A stretch of 64,000 nucleotides of DNA from Aquatica leii (taxonomy: Eukaryota > Arthropoda > Insecta > Coleoptera > Lampyridae), in contig CM069435.1 in NCBI GenBank assembly GCA_035610365.1, positions 69,003,389 through 69,067,388 on the forward strand, given 5' to 3'. A program made the position numbers and the translations under genes. How positions within the stretch are numbered: the first letter of the stretch is position 1; each line of letters begins with the position of its first letter. The notes under the pieces were generated by a model, which searched no databases, was not told where the DNA came from, and saw only the letters and a program-made list of their open reading frames with translations. Of the stretch, positions 22,999 through 34,544 are shown one piece after another.

Positions 22999-25206
22999 AT
23001 ATTGAGTTTAAGATAGATTTGATAATTGTATCTATTTCTAAAACTAAAAATAATGTTCCACGAGTGCTTATAATATCTAAACTTACTGGGATAAGATGAA
23101 TAAAAAAATATCACTTTCGATTTGTACATACACCACACGATCGGTATTTTCTTACATATCGGGCAGGAAAATGTAGCATTATACCAATATGTATAAATAA
23201 AATAGAACGAATACCAAAAAACATTGCTACATTTTTGAATTTATCTAAACCACTGTTTTTGACGTAGCTCAGTCTCTGACCGTGGTAAAAATTTAATAAC
23301 AATTAATGAACATGGAGGCTAGAAATCTTTAGCAGTTGCTGCAATAAAAAAAAGTTTCAAGTTGAACAAAAGCTTTTACAGTATTATGTAACATCTACAG
23401 TTGTCAACCCTTCAACTTCAACAGTTTGTGAAAGTGAGAATAGCAGTAGCATTGGTAGTACTGAAACAATAGAAACATTTAATGTTGTAGAGGTACAATC
23501 TGAAACAGAAAACACAAAAACTACGAAAACACTATTTCTATCAATAACAATTGAACTATTGCAATTAAATTTTATAATAACTGTACAATTCATAATACAT
23601 AAAAGTTTATTAAAAATTTGTTAATTTGGTTTATAAACTAACCTTTAAATACCAAAATTCACTGTAATTTAAAGTAAAATAACTTTTATCAATTAGAAAA
23701 TACAACTGTAGTATATTTAGTTAGGTTATGGCTTACAGTCAGATAGGGTTTTCAGTGTTGCAAACTTAAGTTTATTTAGTCACTATAGCAGTACGAAAAG
23801 ATTCTCTTCCTGTATTGTTTATAGTGCGTATATGAAACTATAACCGTCGCAAAATAAAAAAATATTATGTATTATTGTAACCGTGCTTAAAACAAAAACA
23901 AAATACCAATTTACTAAATGTTTTTCACAAACTAACTTACTTAATTTATTTTGTTTTACATCAGATCTTTTTAATTACTTGTAGAAAATACAGTGCAATT
24001 ATTAATTAGTAATTTATGTTAAAATTTATTTTTTTGGATTACTTATTATAGTTATTGCTGCTTAAGGTACAAAGTTTAAATTTATGTTTAACAATAACTA
24101 TTACCTCATTTTTTAACTGACAAACTAATATTTCCAAATTTCAACATGCGTTCGTTGAACTCTAAATTTTGTTAAACTTAAACTTGTAATACATTAGTAT
24201 TTAAAATAATTTTGATTTAAAGTTTGGTTGTTTGGTTACGTTTTAGATGAAACGTTTTACAACAATATAGGTCAAAGGCGCTATCTACATTCCTTTTTAA
24301 CAAAGGTTGAAAAATGCATTTTTATTGATTGAAGAAAATATATATTGTCAATTTTTTCTTGTTAATTAATTGCTGTTTACTTTTCTCCTAATATCTTCGA
24401 TAGTGGGTTTAGACGTTCCCTTGGTTCCTCCGAGTTGAAGATTTTACCAGTAAAACACAGGGGCACTTTATTTCTTCTTATTTTTTATTTTCAACCACGC
24501 TCACTTCATAATAACTTTATTTGAACGCAAAATAAAAAAACGTATACTTTCTTGACTACTCGTTAGTTTAATTTAAGCTACTAAACGTTACCTTGCTACT
24601 TGCTACTTTTAATTTTTTATTTTAATATAAAAACGTTAATCATATTCTTAATTAAAATTTTTGGAATCAGTCTTTCTCTGTTTACACCCAATGTAATGTT
24701 AATATAATAATGTTAATTGTTTACATAATGTCGCAGTGGCAAATAAAAAGCTTTTTGTTAAAAAAGAGCAGTTACTAACCGGTCGAAACAAATATTTTTA
24801 CACTTTCAAGTAGTTTTCAATTTGAACAGTTTATTAGTAGTTTTGTTATGTAAATAAGTATATTTAAAATGATTCAAATGTTAAAACTAGTTATTTTAAT
24901 AATATCATGTAAAGAAAATAAATTTGTGTTCTTGTTACTAAACAAATAATAGTTATTTACATTTGTCTGCGTGTAGGCAGTATTTTACAACGCGACAGCT
25001 TTGTTTAAGAAACAAGCCTGAAGGGCAAGATTTTCATTAACTATACCGTCTTATATTCCAACGCACAAAAGTTGTATAAAATTTTTTAGTTTACAATATT
25101 CTGTATAAATAAATCCAGATAAAAGTCTTGTTTATTTTTTGTGATAGCGTTATAAGTACCTACATGTAAAATTTTATTTTTGGCTATTTATTGCAATTTA
25201 CTACTA
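22999..25206. other. gene-free stretch with one unidentified open region
   Basis: No recognised coding region. A Ser/Thr/Glu-rich plus-strand frame near 23390-23590 reads VNPSTSTVCESENSSS and could be a linker of a decayed transposase, but has no identifiable domain. Confidence 0.4.
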
Positions 25207-25625
25207 CACGGAGAGAAATCTGCAATCACTAGTTATGAATAGTATGTTCATAAATTACACATTTAATAAAATTTATAAAATATGAATTATATTATGATGT
25301 TATGCGTAATACGCATACAACATTCCTAAGAGTGCAATTTGTATGAGTTACGTGTATTCATGTATTATGATTATGGTTTATAAATGTAATAAAGTTATGA
25401 ATTGTTTTCATATTTTACTAGTTATCACTATAGTTATAATTTTATCTTAAGTTATGAGCAAACCTTCTTATATTATGATACATCAGCAAAACCAGCAGAA
25501 CGTTTCACACGCAGATAGTGAGTGCATTGCATCAACTAAAGAAGTGATTTTATCAACTGATAAAAAGGTAAGCAAAATGTAATAAAATTGTCATATATTT
25601 CTGTTTTTTGAGTTCTAATGTTTGT

Positions 25626-27060
25626 TGTAACGTGTAAATTTTTTACGTTTGAATACGTCTGATTTTCGTTAACATTTTTGTATTCACTGTTGATATAAAA
25701 TTCTTTTACGCAATAAATTTCGCGCACTGACATGCGTATGAGCCTTCTTCTTGAGTACGAAGTGATCCTCCATCTTACGTTTAGAAATGAAGTAGTGAGC
25801 GGACATTTTTTTGCGTTCTGCAAAAAGTGGAATTACCACTTATGTAATTTGTGTTTGTGAATTTTTGCGTAATGGGGCAAATTATTTAAGCCGGCGTTCG
25901 TTGTAGCACCGCATTTTGTTGTTTAGAATAAAAACCCGTTAATTAGAAGGGGTAAGTCATTTTTGTTTCGATCCGCATGTTTAATACATCGCAATTTACG
26001 TTTTAGTTTTTTTCTTTGTTCCGGATTTTTGGTTTTTATGGTACTTGGTTTCAAATCTACGAAAAAGAATTAAATATACGATGTACGAAAGTTGCATAAT
26101 ATTACGTCATTTCAATGAATCATATGATGGCCACGCCTAAATACAAAGTGGCGCAATAGTTTTATCTACGTTCGAATTGGAAATCTTTGCTTTTGAAATA
26201 CGACTACGCTTTCTGATTTATTCGATGCTTTGATTTGTGTACGTTTGGATTCGTTTTTGGTTACGAAAATTTCGTTTGGATACGTACGCCTTTTTACGAT
26301 TTTGATGTTTGAAATGCGATAATACGATATGGTTTACGATGCACGTTTGATGTTAGTCACAACGTCGCTGTTTACGAAAAATTTCCGTTACGAATTATGA
26401 TTTTTATGAGTAAAAATCGATAGTTATTCATGTTACGTCTGATAAAATTTGAATTGGATGTTTCGAATGAAAATTTTACGCTACGTTTGTTTTACGATAT
26501 TCTGGTTAATGGATCTGTACGAATATGAGATCAATCAGGATAAATACGGAAAATATGGAAATTAAAATATGCATTTCAAGAATTTACGAAAGTTGCGTCA
26601 TCGCATGAACAGATGAGAACGCGTCCTTGACACCACCAATTCGACTTGCGCATTAAAGTTTGAAAGCAGGTAACTTTGATTTGATTTTTGACCTTCGATA
26701 CGTTTAAGTGCATGTTAAATATGTAAATATGTTTTTTGATATTATGTTAATGTGTTAATCTTTTGGTTTCAATATTTAACCATTTTATATATATAAAAAA
26801 TATTGTGGCGTCCAAATCTATAAAGTTTTGTGTTTATCAAATTCAAAATTAGTAATCTTAAGTAACGTAAGAATTCCCACGACTCTAATTAAATAAATCT
26901 GAAATTTATCTCATTGCTCTTATGTATGTATTTTGTTTTATAATGTGTTTGTAATAAATATTTTTGTGAGCTAGCCATGGTGCATTTATTTAATTTATTT
27001 TGTTATACGATTAATGTGTATTAATAAATTATTCGTAAGTTTTATACGTTTTATTGTATA
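25626..27060 (-). repeat. diverged solo LTR of the gene-less LTR element family
   Basis: This 1.4-kb block is the reverse complement of the two LTRs at 49777-51217 and 52906-54336, starting with TGTAACGTG and running to about 27060, where similarity fades about 25 bp before the expected end. Many indels (for example +5 near 26197 and -4 near 26230) separate it from those LTRs. No internal region or second LTR is next to it, so it is a solo LTR or a truncated copy. Confidence 0.75.
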
Positions 27061-27762
27061 TTAATTATTTTCTACGAATATACATAAGATACAAATATTA
27101 GTACTTATAACACATTCACATACAAATTAATTTATAATTCTTGCGTAAACTAGTAGGCAACGAAAATATATTACATTATAAAGTATGTATTTGTATGAGG
27201 TGTACCAAATTAATTTGCCGTTTATCTCAATTTTACATTATGTATTGTGCGTATTTCCATTTCTTATAATTAATATTAAAAACGTTAATAGATACTAACA
27301 ATCCAAAGTAGGTACACATGTTCTGTTTTGTATTTAAAATGATAAGTTTCTCCGGTATCAGCTACTGTCAAAAATGTTTACATAAGTTAGAATTTTACAA
27401 CACGTTCTAGTCATTTATGCACAAACGTCTAAGGTAATCAAATCCCTATCGCGAAACGATTCAAGGAGTTACATATATTCCGGTACCCGTAGTAGTAGTC
27501 ATAGTATCCAAAGTAATCAAAGTAACGAATACAAACAGTATAAGTAAGGAATAGTAACGATTACTCAAAAGTAACGAAATTCACCATCACTTTAACTTGA
27601 ATTAGAATTAGATATACAAGATGTTCAAAGTTATCTGTTTATTATTGCTATTTTGATTAATATTAAAGCTACAAATTAGATTAAATTGAAAGTTAAAACA
27701 CTTTTGATCACTTTCTGTTTATTTACATTTTCTAATACACATACTTCTTATTTCTAGATTTG

Positions 27763-27945
27763 CGTCGCTATAATTTAACTAAAGTATTGCAGAGTTGTAA
27801 AACCTAAAGGCCGTAAGAAAATAGAAAATAAGGTATGGAAAGTTAGCATTGGAGATACACGGAAGTTTTTTAGTTCTGAAGTGAGAACAGTGGCAGATAT
27901 GTGTAGTAAGGATGACGATAATCTAGTTTGCTTTGGTAACGGATA
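27763..27945 (+). other. exon-like open fragment inside the 25-29 kb transposon
   Basis: A pyrimidine-rich run ending TTCTTATTTCTAG (about 27747-27759) resembles a 3' splice site. It is followed by an open stretch with VKPKGRKKIENKVWKVSIGD and DMCSKDDDNLVCFGNG before a stop. The composition (basic, then acidic, balanced codons) is protein-like, unlike the flanks. It may be a remnant of the transposon's gene, but the family is not recognised. Confidence 0.3.
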
Positions 27946-28104
27946 ATATTACGCATTTATACAACAATTTTCTATAAACTTTTGATGCCTACTTTAAAAT
28001 AATGGATTTGATAAACGTTGTAATAGCGGCTTCCACGGCCGGAGTCTATACTAAGATAAGAACGTCTTCCGGGTTTGGACCGTGTCAATGTTGTAACCGA
28101 AGTT

Positions 28105-28140
28105 GCCAACGTTTCGCCCACTTTCGTAAGGGGCTTCATC
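28105..28140 (-). ncRNA. hammerhead-like core, left arm of the palindrome
   Basis: On the minus strand CTGATGA, a GCCC/GGGC stem II and GAAAC occur in order, followed by GTTGGCAACTTCGGTTACAAC, which can form an imperfect stem with a UUCG loop. This matches the hammerhead core of the intact element. Confidence 0.55.
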
Positions 28141-28521
28141 AGGGCGTCAGAGAAATCGAAGAACTCAAAGAAGCAACCGAAATCTAACTAAACACTTCTC
28201 AAAAGTTAGGTAATCAACTTGTGAACTAAGCCAGATTCTAAACTAAGAAAAGGTAAGAAAGAAAACGATAAACTTGAAAAAGCAAACGAAAATCTAACAA
28301 AGAACCACTACAGAGTTAGGTAATCAACTTGTGAACCAAGCCAGATTCTAGAATCCTAACTCTGTAGTGGTTCTTTGTTAGATTTTCGTTTGCTTTTCCA
28401 AGTTCATCGTTTTCTTTCTTACCTTTTCTGAGTTTAGAATCTAGCTTGGTTCACAAGTTGATTACCTAACTTTTAGTTAGATTTTGGTTGCTTGTTTGAG
28501 TTCTTCGATTTCTCTCACACC

Positions 28522-28555
28522 CTGATGAAGACCCTTACGAAAGTGGGCGAAACGT
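28522..28555 (+). ncRNA. hammerhead-like core, right arm of the palindrome
   Basis: CTGATGA at 28522-28528 is followed by a stem II weakened by one change (GACCC for GCCCC) and GAAAC near 28549. It is the mirror image of the left-arm core. Confidence 0.5.
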
Positions 28556-29597
28556 TGGCAACTTCGGTTACAACATTGACACGGTCCAAACCCGGAAGAC
28601 GTTCTTATCTTAGTATTTATAAACGTTGCTGCCTATATGATAAGTAAACCTATTACAAAAATTATTTGTATTATTGTTCTTCAACTTCAATATTAAAAAT
28701 CGTTTTTGTTAAATTATGTTGACTGCAATAGAAGAAAAGTTTTGTGGTTAGCAACTTGTAAAATTATTTTTTTAAATTGTTGCTCAAGTTCTGTTTCAGT
28801 TTTGTTTATATTATTTACGTTTTATTTATTTGAATGTTTTATTTTTTATAATAATCTGTATTATTATATAATGATATTATGTGTTACTAGTTATGTATTA
28901 GTTCTTGTGTTATGTGTTCTATTTAAATTATTTAGTTGTAAAAGTATGGTGGTGTACTTATAGCTGCATTAAAGTTGTGTAACCATCGTAAAAAAAATAA
29001 ATATTTTTTGAAACTCCAAATATATGTTTTACTAATTTATAAAATATATATGAGAAATATCTTGTGATTATTTCGTATAAGAATGAGTAAAATTAACTCC
29101 GAAATTATGATTAATATTCATAATTGTTAATACACTATTCTGAATATCATTTAATAAACAATACTTTATTTATCACATATTATGATTCGCTGCTTAAAAA
29201 GTTATTCTTTATTTAATTAGAGTTTATGAATATTAATCATAAAAAAATGTGATTATTAAGCATACATAATGAAAATACTTCGTTACTGGATGTGAATTAT
29301 AATCATAATAGATGTGACTTAAATGACATATTACAATTACCTGGTTAAAATTTTATTCTTAATATGATCATTGTTTGTGAGTATTATTCATAAAGATATG
29401 ATTATTACGCATATATAACGAAATCGTTTACTTCATAATTTATGAATTATAATCATCATCGATGCTAACATGACTATTCACAAATTATACCGATGGTTTA
29501 TAAATTTATGAATAGCTAGTAGTAGTTGTTTTTTATGCTTAAATTACGCATAAGTTGTGCGTCTTACGAATGATATCTGAAAACATTTCTCTCCGTG

Positions 29598-31900
29598 TAC
29601 AATCTAAAATTATCGATAAATTGCCAACTGCCAATGGCTTACTATAACCATAATCATCGTTTTAATAACTGCTTATTTTCAGTAGGTGAAGTGTTGATAA
29701 AAAAAATGTATCTTATTCGTGCCTAAAAACAATTTACAAATAAAAATAGCATATTGTATAATGTAAATTCTATACTTGTACACTATACTGTTTCTACGCA
29801 TATAGATTTAATTATCTATAAAAATCAAATCGAAATAAAACAAGTAACAGAATAAATAAATAACCAAAATTTAAAAAATTGTGTTAGTAATACTTAAAAT
29901 ATAAAATTAGTTTCTTCAATCACAATCAAAAAATTATATTCATTTATTTTATTTTAGTTTGCCTGCGTGTATATTATGAACCTTAATTTTCAATTTTTAG
30001 CCATTCATCTCTATCGAAAACGGTTAGTATAATTAACGTGATTTAAATATTTGTAATGTTAATTAACTTAAAAATTTTTTATATATTAATTTTAAGTAAA
30101 AGTTGATACAAATAAACCGGATCAGTTTAAAAACTCAACTATTGGCAACATTTGAGATTTGCAGCCAGCAAAATAAAAAAATCTATTTATGCCAAAGTTT
30201 GAATTTTTAAAAATATTGTCGTGTTTTTTTTTTAAATACCTACAATAGAAAGCAAGAAAGAATTACAGCTAATAGTAAAGTAGCAAACTAAGCGTTTTGA
30301 TTTATTCTAATCATTTAAAACTTAGTTTTTTTTAAATATATTTACAATTAATTACAATAACGTTACTAAGTACCAATGTTTGCAATCATAACTAAAATAT
30401 TTAATTTTTGAATCAAATTTTTTTACTTTATACCTACCGTTAAAACTTATGCTAGAGCATTTGCACAGTCTTAAATTATTTAGTTTCAAATTTTTATAAC
30501 TGTATTGCAAGAAATATTTTATCTTGTTTGATACTGATTTTGACCTGTACGAAAATAAGATTAGTCATAATGAATACGCAACGTTGGTTAACCGCTAATA
30601 AACATCCAATGTATCGTATTACTTAAAAATTGTAGTAAAACAACAATTGGTATCAGTTAAATCGTGGAAATACATCAAAGACTATTTCCCAGTACTGATG
30701 ATCCCCAATGAGATAAAACGGCCGTACACTCGTTTTCGAATTTTCGCGGTTAGCAAATCTTACTACCAACATGCTACGATCCCTATAGCATCAATTTGTT
30801 TGCTTTTAATTAAATTTAATTAACCATGCATTATGAAATTTGTTAATATAGATGACGCCCGATTTTCTATAGCAGTACCAAATTTTTGAGTATACATTTT
30901 GTCATTGTAAGTAAAAAAACTAGAGTCAAAAAAGAATTTCATGACCAAGTAACTCTAATGTGGTATGTCTCTTTAGTTACACAGTATTCTTTTAGTAATT
31001 TTACTATAGGTTTTTTAATAATATTAGTAAATAAATATGTGACATCAAATCATATAATTTTAATATTAGATGGTACCAATGCACCATAAGCCAGAATCTG
31101 CAAAACGTGGTCAAAAATCGATTTTATAGAAATACAAACATGTATTTCAAATTTGTTTGGTACTTAAATAGATAACAAATGCTTCCTTTTGTTGAAGCAC
31201 AACCTCACTGAACAAAAGTTCTACCTGCGATAGCCCTCCGAACAATAGACTTGACTGTACACTTACTCGTTGCTATTTTAACGCATTTTATAACCAGACT
31301 TCGACTAGATATTGAGTCTAAAAGACGTTTGTGTTTTAAGTAAAATTTATCTAAAAGCTTTATTGAGTTATACACAATAATGTATATATACTGGTATGTT
31401 GATTGTCTGTTTATATATGGCAATTGTTTACATAGATCATGATGATGCTGAATGTGAAATTGTTCCCTCTTAGTGAAGTTTGTTTGGAGAAACAAAAAAA
31501 GTCCTATGAGTTCCCGCTCTAAATAACATTTTTAAAAATACTATGGTTATTGCTTAATATCATAATCAATCGTAGACTTATTCAGCCCCATTTATAAAAT
31601 ATTCTTATTTTTATCAAACGCCGCACGTACTCAATGTGAATCCGTGCCGCGCTATTAGACTACAGCGCACTTACGCGTTTTTCAGAATAAATAAATTCTA
31701 GATTTGTCCAATAAATAAATGTAAATACAATGCAACATTATTGTTTGTATTAAAGCTATTGCTGTATGCATTAAAAACAAAAGTTTTTACAAAACTCATT
31801 ATAACATTTAAGTAATCCATTACTCAAAGTGGGGTAGTATATATACGATTAAATTATTTAAACTCAAAGTCTTATCTACAAATTTTCTTTAACTTTAATT
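29598..31900. other. AT-rich gene-free stretch
   Basis: No recognised genes. Open frames at 30886-31089 (+) and 31205-31495 (-) carry no motif I can name. Confidence 0.45.
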
Positions 31901-31912
31901 TATTTTAAACAT

Positions 31913-31941
31913 GTTTCAACATTTTTAAATGTCATCATCAG
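31913..31941 (-). ncRNA. hammerhead-like core of a further Penelope-like relic (PLE-D)
   Basis: The minus strand reads CTGATGATG, then a short ACATT/AATGT stem, then GAAACATGTTT. The order and spacing fit a hammerhead core with stem II. The sequence differs from those of PLE-A, -B and -C. No coding region or second arm was found nearby, so this may be a solo terminal repeat. Confidence 0.45.
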
Positions 31942-32223
31942 TATAACTACAAACTTAAAATTATTAAAAATACAGTTAATACATTACATTATTAAGAAAG
32001 CATACCAAGTATTAAAATTGAACTGTCAAGTGTCAAAAATAATAAATGAAACTATCAATAAACACACAACCAGAAGCGATAAGAAAATAAATTAACGTTA
32101 AGATTAGAATTTAGGATTGAGAAGAGAAAAAATGTTTAAATCAAGAAGTAATACACATTTAACAAAAATAAATAAGTGTGTAGCTACCTGCATTGTAATT
32201 ATAATATTGATATTGGTACATAC

Positions 32224-32300
32224 AAAGAGTGTTTCATTGAAGATATGTATACCTAGTAGTTTATAAGTTATTATGATGAAACGCTCTTTATAATGCTTGG
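32224..32300. repeat. short inverted-repeat hairpin (mariner-MITE-like)
   Basis: ACAAAGAGTGTTTCAT on the left pairs, with two mismatches, with ATGAAACGCTCTTTAT on the right, separated by about 45 nt. The AGNGTGTTTCA core resembles the ends of the mariner at 16842-19649. Confidence 0.4.
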
Positions 32301-32394
32301 ATACTTATTAGTTTAACTTTAATCGTCTATTTTCAGAAATTTTTTTAATCAAAATGCTTACAAAAAAACATTTTTTTTATATTTTGTATCAAAA

Positions 32395-33747
32395 AAAAAA
32401 GGCAAGGAATGCTCTTATCACACTGAACATTTATTCAACTATTTGGTGCATCATTACCACGTTGAAAATAATCCAACAGCTGCCGCACGTAACAATGCAA
32501 AATGCTGCAGTTTTGTTTATACAAGACTGAAAGCGGTTTCCAATTTTATGCCCAGGTTTTTAGAAAAAAATGGAACCTAGTTAGGCAAGCTGTTTATTTT
32601 TATTACTGCTAGTGAAAAACTACAACTTTTAGTAAGCAGTAGTAGTTTAAAAACAAAAAGAAGAAAAACTAATCAACTAATTGCACATTATGAACTAGAA
32701 GAAGTTGCATCGGCGACAAGTAAAAGCTTGAACCACAAAGAAAAAGCTTCTGCGGCGAACTTTATTGCCAAGACAGTTTTAACGACTCCCACAAAGGCCA
32801 CTTAAATACGAGAAGTTTGCCATAAGAGTAAAAAATTGGAAAGTGCTAAACCTTTCACATCTGATGAAGTTCTTTCAATCGTGGTAGAAGCCAAGAAGAC
32901 AAAGTATCAATATTTAATTTATAGGCAAACTGAAAAACAACAGTCTGCAAATGTATATCCGTCGTATAATAACGTTTGAAAAGTCTCGCTGTTATCTTCG
33001 AAAGAAAGGTCAAATTTAAACAGAATCTCCCGCAGAAGTTCTGTTGCAGAACCTTCTTGACTATACGACAAGGCGTATAGTTGCTTTACAAGAGCCAGTT
33101 ACATCTAGTCTGTCTGATGATGCATTAAATAGTTTGGTGTTAGTTGTAAAATGGGGTTGCGATGAAAGTACTGGTCATTCTGAATACAAGCAATTATTTT
33201 TAGAGTCTTGAGTAAGTGATGGTGATTTGTTTTTGACATTTCTGGTCTTTTTGCAACTATATGCAGAAAACCCGGAAGCGGAGAATCCACGACTCTCTTT
33301 CAGTAGTTTTTGTTTACCAAACAGATTTCAGTTTCAGAAAAAATCTAGTGCACTAACTGTACAAGAAAAATATTATGTAAACGATCAAAGTCAAGAACTT
33401 GTCTCTACGAAATGCGAAATTCAAAATAAAGAATTGTCTGTGTCGTATGTTTGCGTAATGACGATATACGCTTTGAAACTGCAAATCTTTTTAATTAATT
33501 GAGGAAGTTATTAATTACTTTAAAACTCCTCCTTTCTTCCTTGCGACAGCTACCTCCATAAAAAAGTACTATTATATGTTTGGATGTGTTGTTTTTACTA
33601 AAAGTACCATCAGTTGAGACATCATCCTCCCCATATGCAGCAGTGGATCCAACTCTTCCAACCACGGCTGAGATATCAGTGACAGACACATCGTCAGCAG
33701 AAGCTAGTGATAGTGACAATGACAATTACGTTCCCTTCGATCAATGA
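32395..33747 (+). pseudogene. Transib-like (RAG1-related) transposase remnant
   Basis: Plus-strand pieces in shifting frames run in the order of a Transib transposase. First comes KECSYHTEHLFNYLVHH (about 32403). Then DEVLSIVVEAKKTKYQYL (about 32868), YPSYNNV (32957), and AEVLLQNLLDYTTRRIVALQ (33035-33095). Next is VVKWGCDESTGHSEYKQLF (about 33145-33200), where the CD pair aligns with the first catalytic aspartate region of RAG1/Transib, followed by NPEAENPRLSFSSFCLPNRF. A serine- and acid-rich stretch ends near 33747. Downstream catalytic regions are not recognisable. Stops and frameshifts show it is inactive. The family call is from remembered motif order and should be checked. Confidence 0.6.
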
Positions 33748-34143
33748 AATAGTGACAGTAATCATATATTATTTTAATTTATATATAAATAAAGAAAACA
33801 CTTCGGCATCTTTTTTTTACTCGTTTCCCCTATCTTTTACAGGTTACATGGTCTCTATTTCAGTTGACTAAATATTAAGAAACATAGTTTGTAAGCAATT
33901 ATTGGAATGTCCCATATTGATTAAAAGAGTTTAAGAATAATCCAAATCAGTCAATTTCTCAACTTTTGGTATCCCTAAAAGTTAGCCGTGTCACCTATGG
34001 ATTTTTCAAAATAATTTTCCTCATAATAAATTTGCAGATAACTAACATACTCGACGCATAATTTTGAAATTTGTCTTTAGGATTACCGGCACCCCTAAAC
34101 ACCACCCTTAACACGAGATTTTTTTCCATAATTAATTAGACCC
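33748..34143. other. gene-free stretch
   Basis: No features recognised between the Transib relic and the next transposon. Confidence 0.5.
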
Positions 34144-34288
34144 CACACAGCACGCGAGATGCAATGGATATACATATTTATCCATATAATATCTGTAATA
34201 GCGAAGGCTTCCACGGCCGGAATCTATACTAACATTAGAATGTCTTCCGGGTTTGGACCGTGTCATAGTTGCAACCGAAGCTGCCAAC

Positions 34289-34320
34289 GTTTCGCCCACT
34301 TTCGTAAGGGGCTTCATCAG
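34289..34320 (-). ncRNA. hammerhead-like core, 3' arm of intact PLE-A
   Basis: On the sense (minus) strand: CTGATGA (34314-34320), a hairpin of GCCC/GGGC extended by AAG/CTT around one bulge (34294-34312, loop TCGT), then GAAAC (34289-34293). It is followed by a GUUG-GCAGC-UUCG-GUUGC-AAC stem-loop and UA, a possible stem III and cleavage dinucleotide. Stem I was not convincing by eye. Hammerheads in Penelope-like terminal repeats are known; their role may be in RNA processing or template circularisation. Confidence 0.6.
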
Positions 34321-34544
34321 GGCGTGAGATAAATCGCAAAACTCAAACAAGCAATCGAAATCTAACTAAGTACTTCTCAAAAGTTAGGTTATCCACTTGT
34401 AAAACAAGCCATAACCTAAACTATGAAAAGGTAAGAAAGAAAACGATAACCTGAAAAAGCAAACGAAAATCTAACAAAGAAGCACTACCGAGTTAGGTAA
34501 TCAACTTGTGAACCAAGCCAGATTCTAAACTAGGTAGAAGTGAC

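Larger units (their letters stand above)
28020..28615 (-). mobile_element. 596-bp palindromic non-autonomous PLE-A derivative
   Basis: Flanked by 12-bp repeats with one difference (TTGATAAACGTT 28008-28019, TTTATAAACGTT 28616-28627). The body is a near-perfect inverted dimer: 28045-28340 is the reverse complement of 28350-28612, meeting near 28345. The ends match the intact element at 34195-36753 (GTAATAGCG at one side, CTTAGTA at the other), so the whole coding region has been lost and both arms kept. Each arm carries a hammerhead-like core. The plus-strand frame through the left arm still spells the cysteine-rich SSGFGPCQCCNRSCQRF peptide seen at the start of the intact protein, but its ATG is ACG. 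Confidence 0.85.
25207..29597. mobile_element. unclassified DNA transposon, TIR CACGGAGAGAAAT
   Basis: The ends are 13-bp perfect inverted repeats (CACGGAGAGAAAT at 25207-25219 and its complement at 29585-29597). Subterminal regions (25230-25480 and 29060-29530) are packed with variants of TTATGAATTATAATCATAA and share TTATGCGTAA, which looks like a transposase-binding array. The interior holds two later insertions: a solo LTR (25626-27060) and a palindromic Penelope-like derivative (28020-28615). Without them the element is about 2.4 kb. No transposase domain was recognised, although an exon-like open stretch occurs at 27763-27945. No clear target duplication was found. The superfamily is not assigned. 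Confidence 0.6.

Noticed and set aside
30886-31089. ORF ending LILDGTNAP as a possible DDE transposase fragment
   Set aside because: A single short resemblance without supporting motifs in order.
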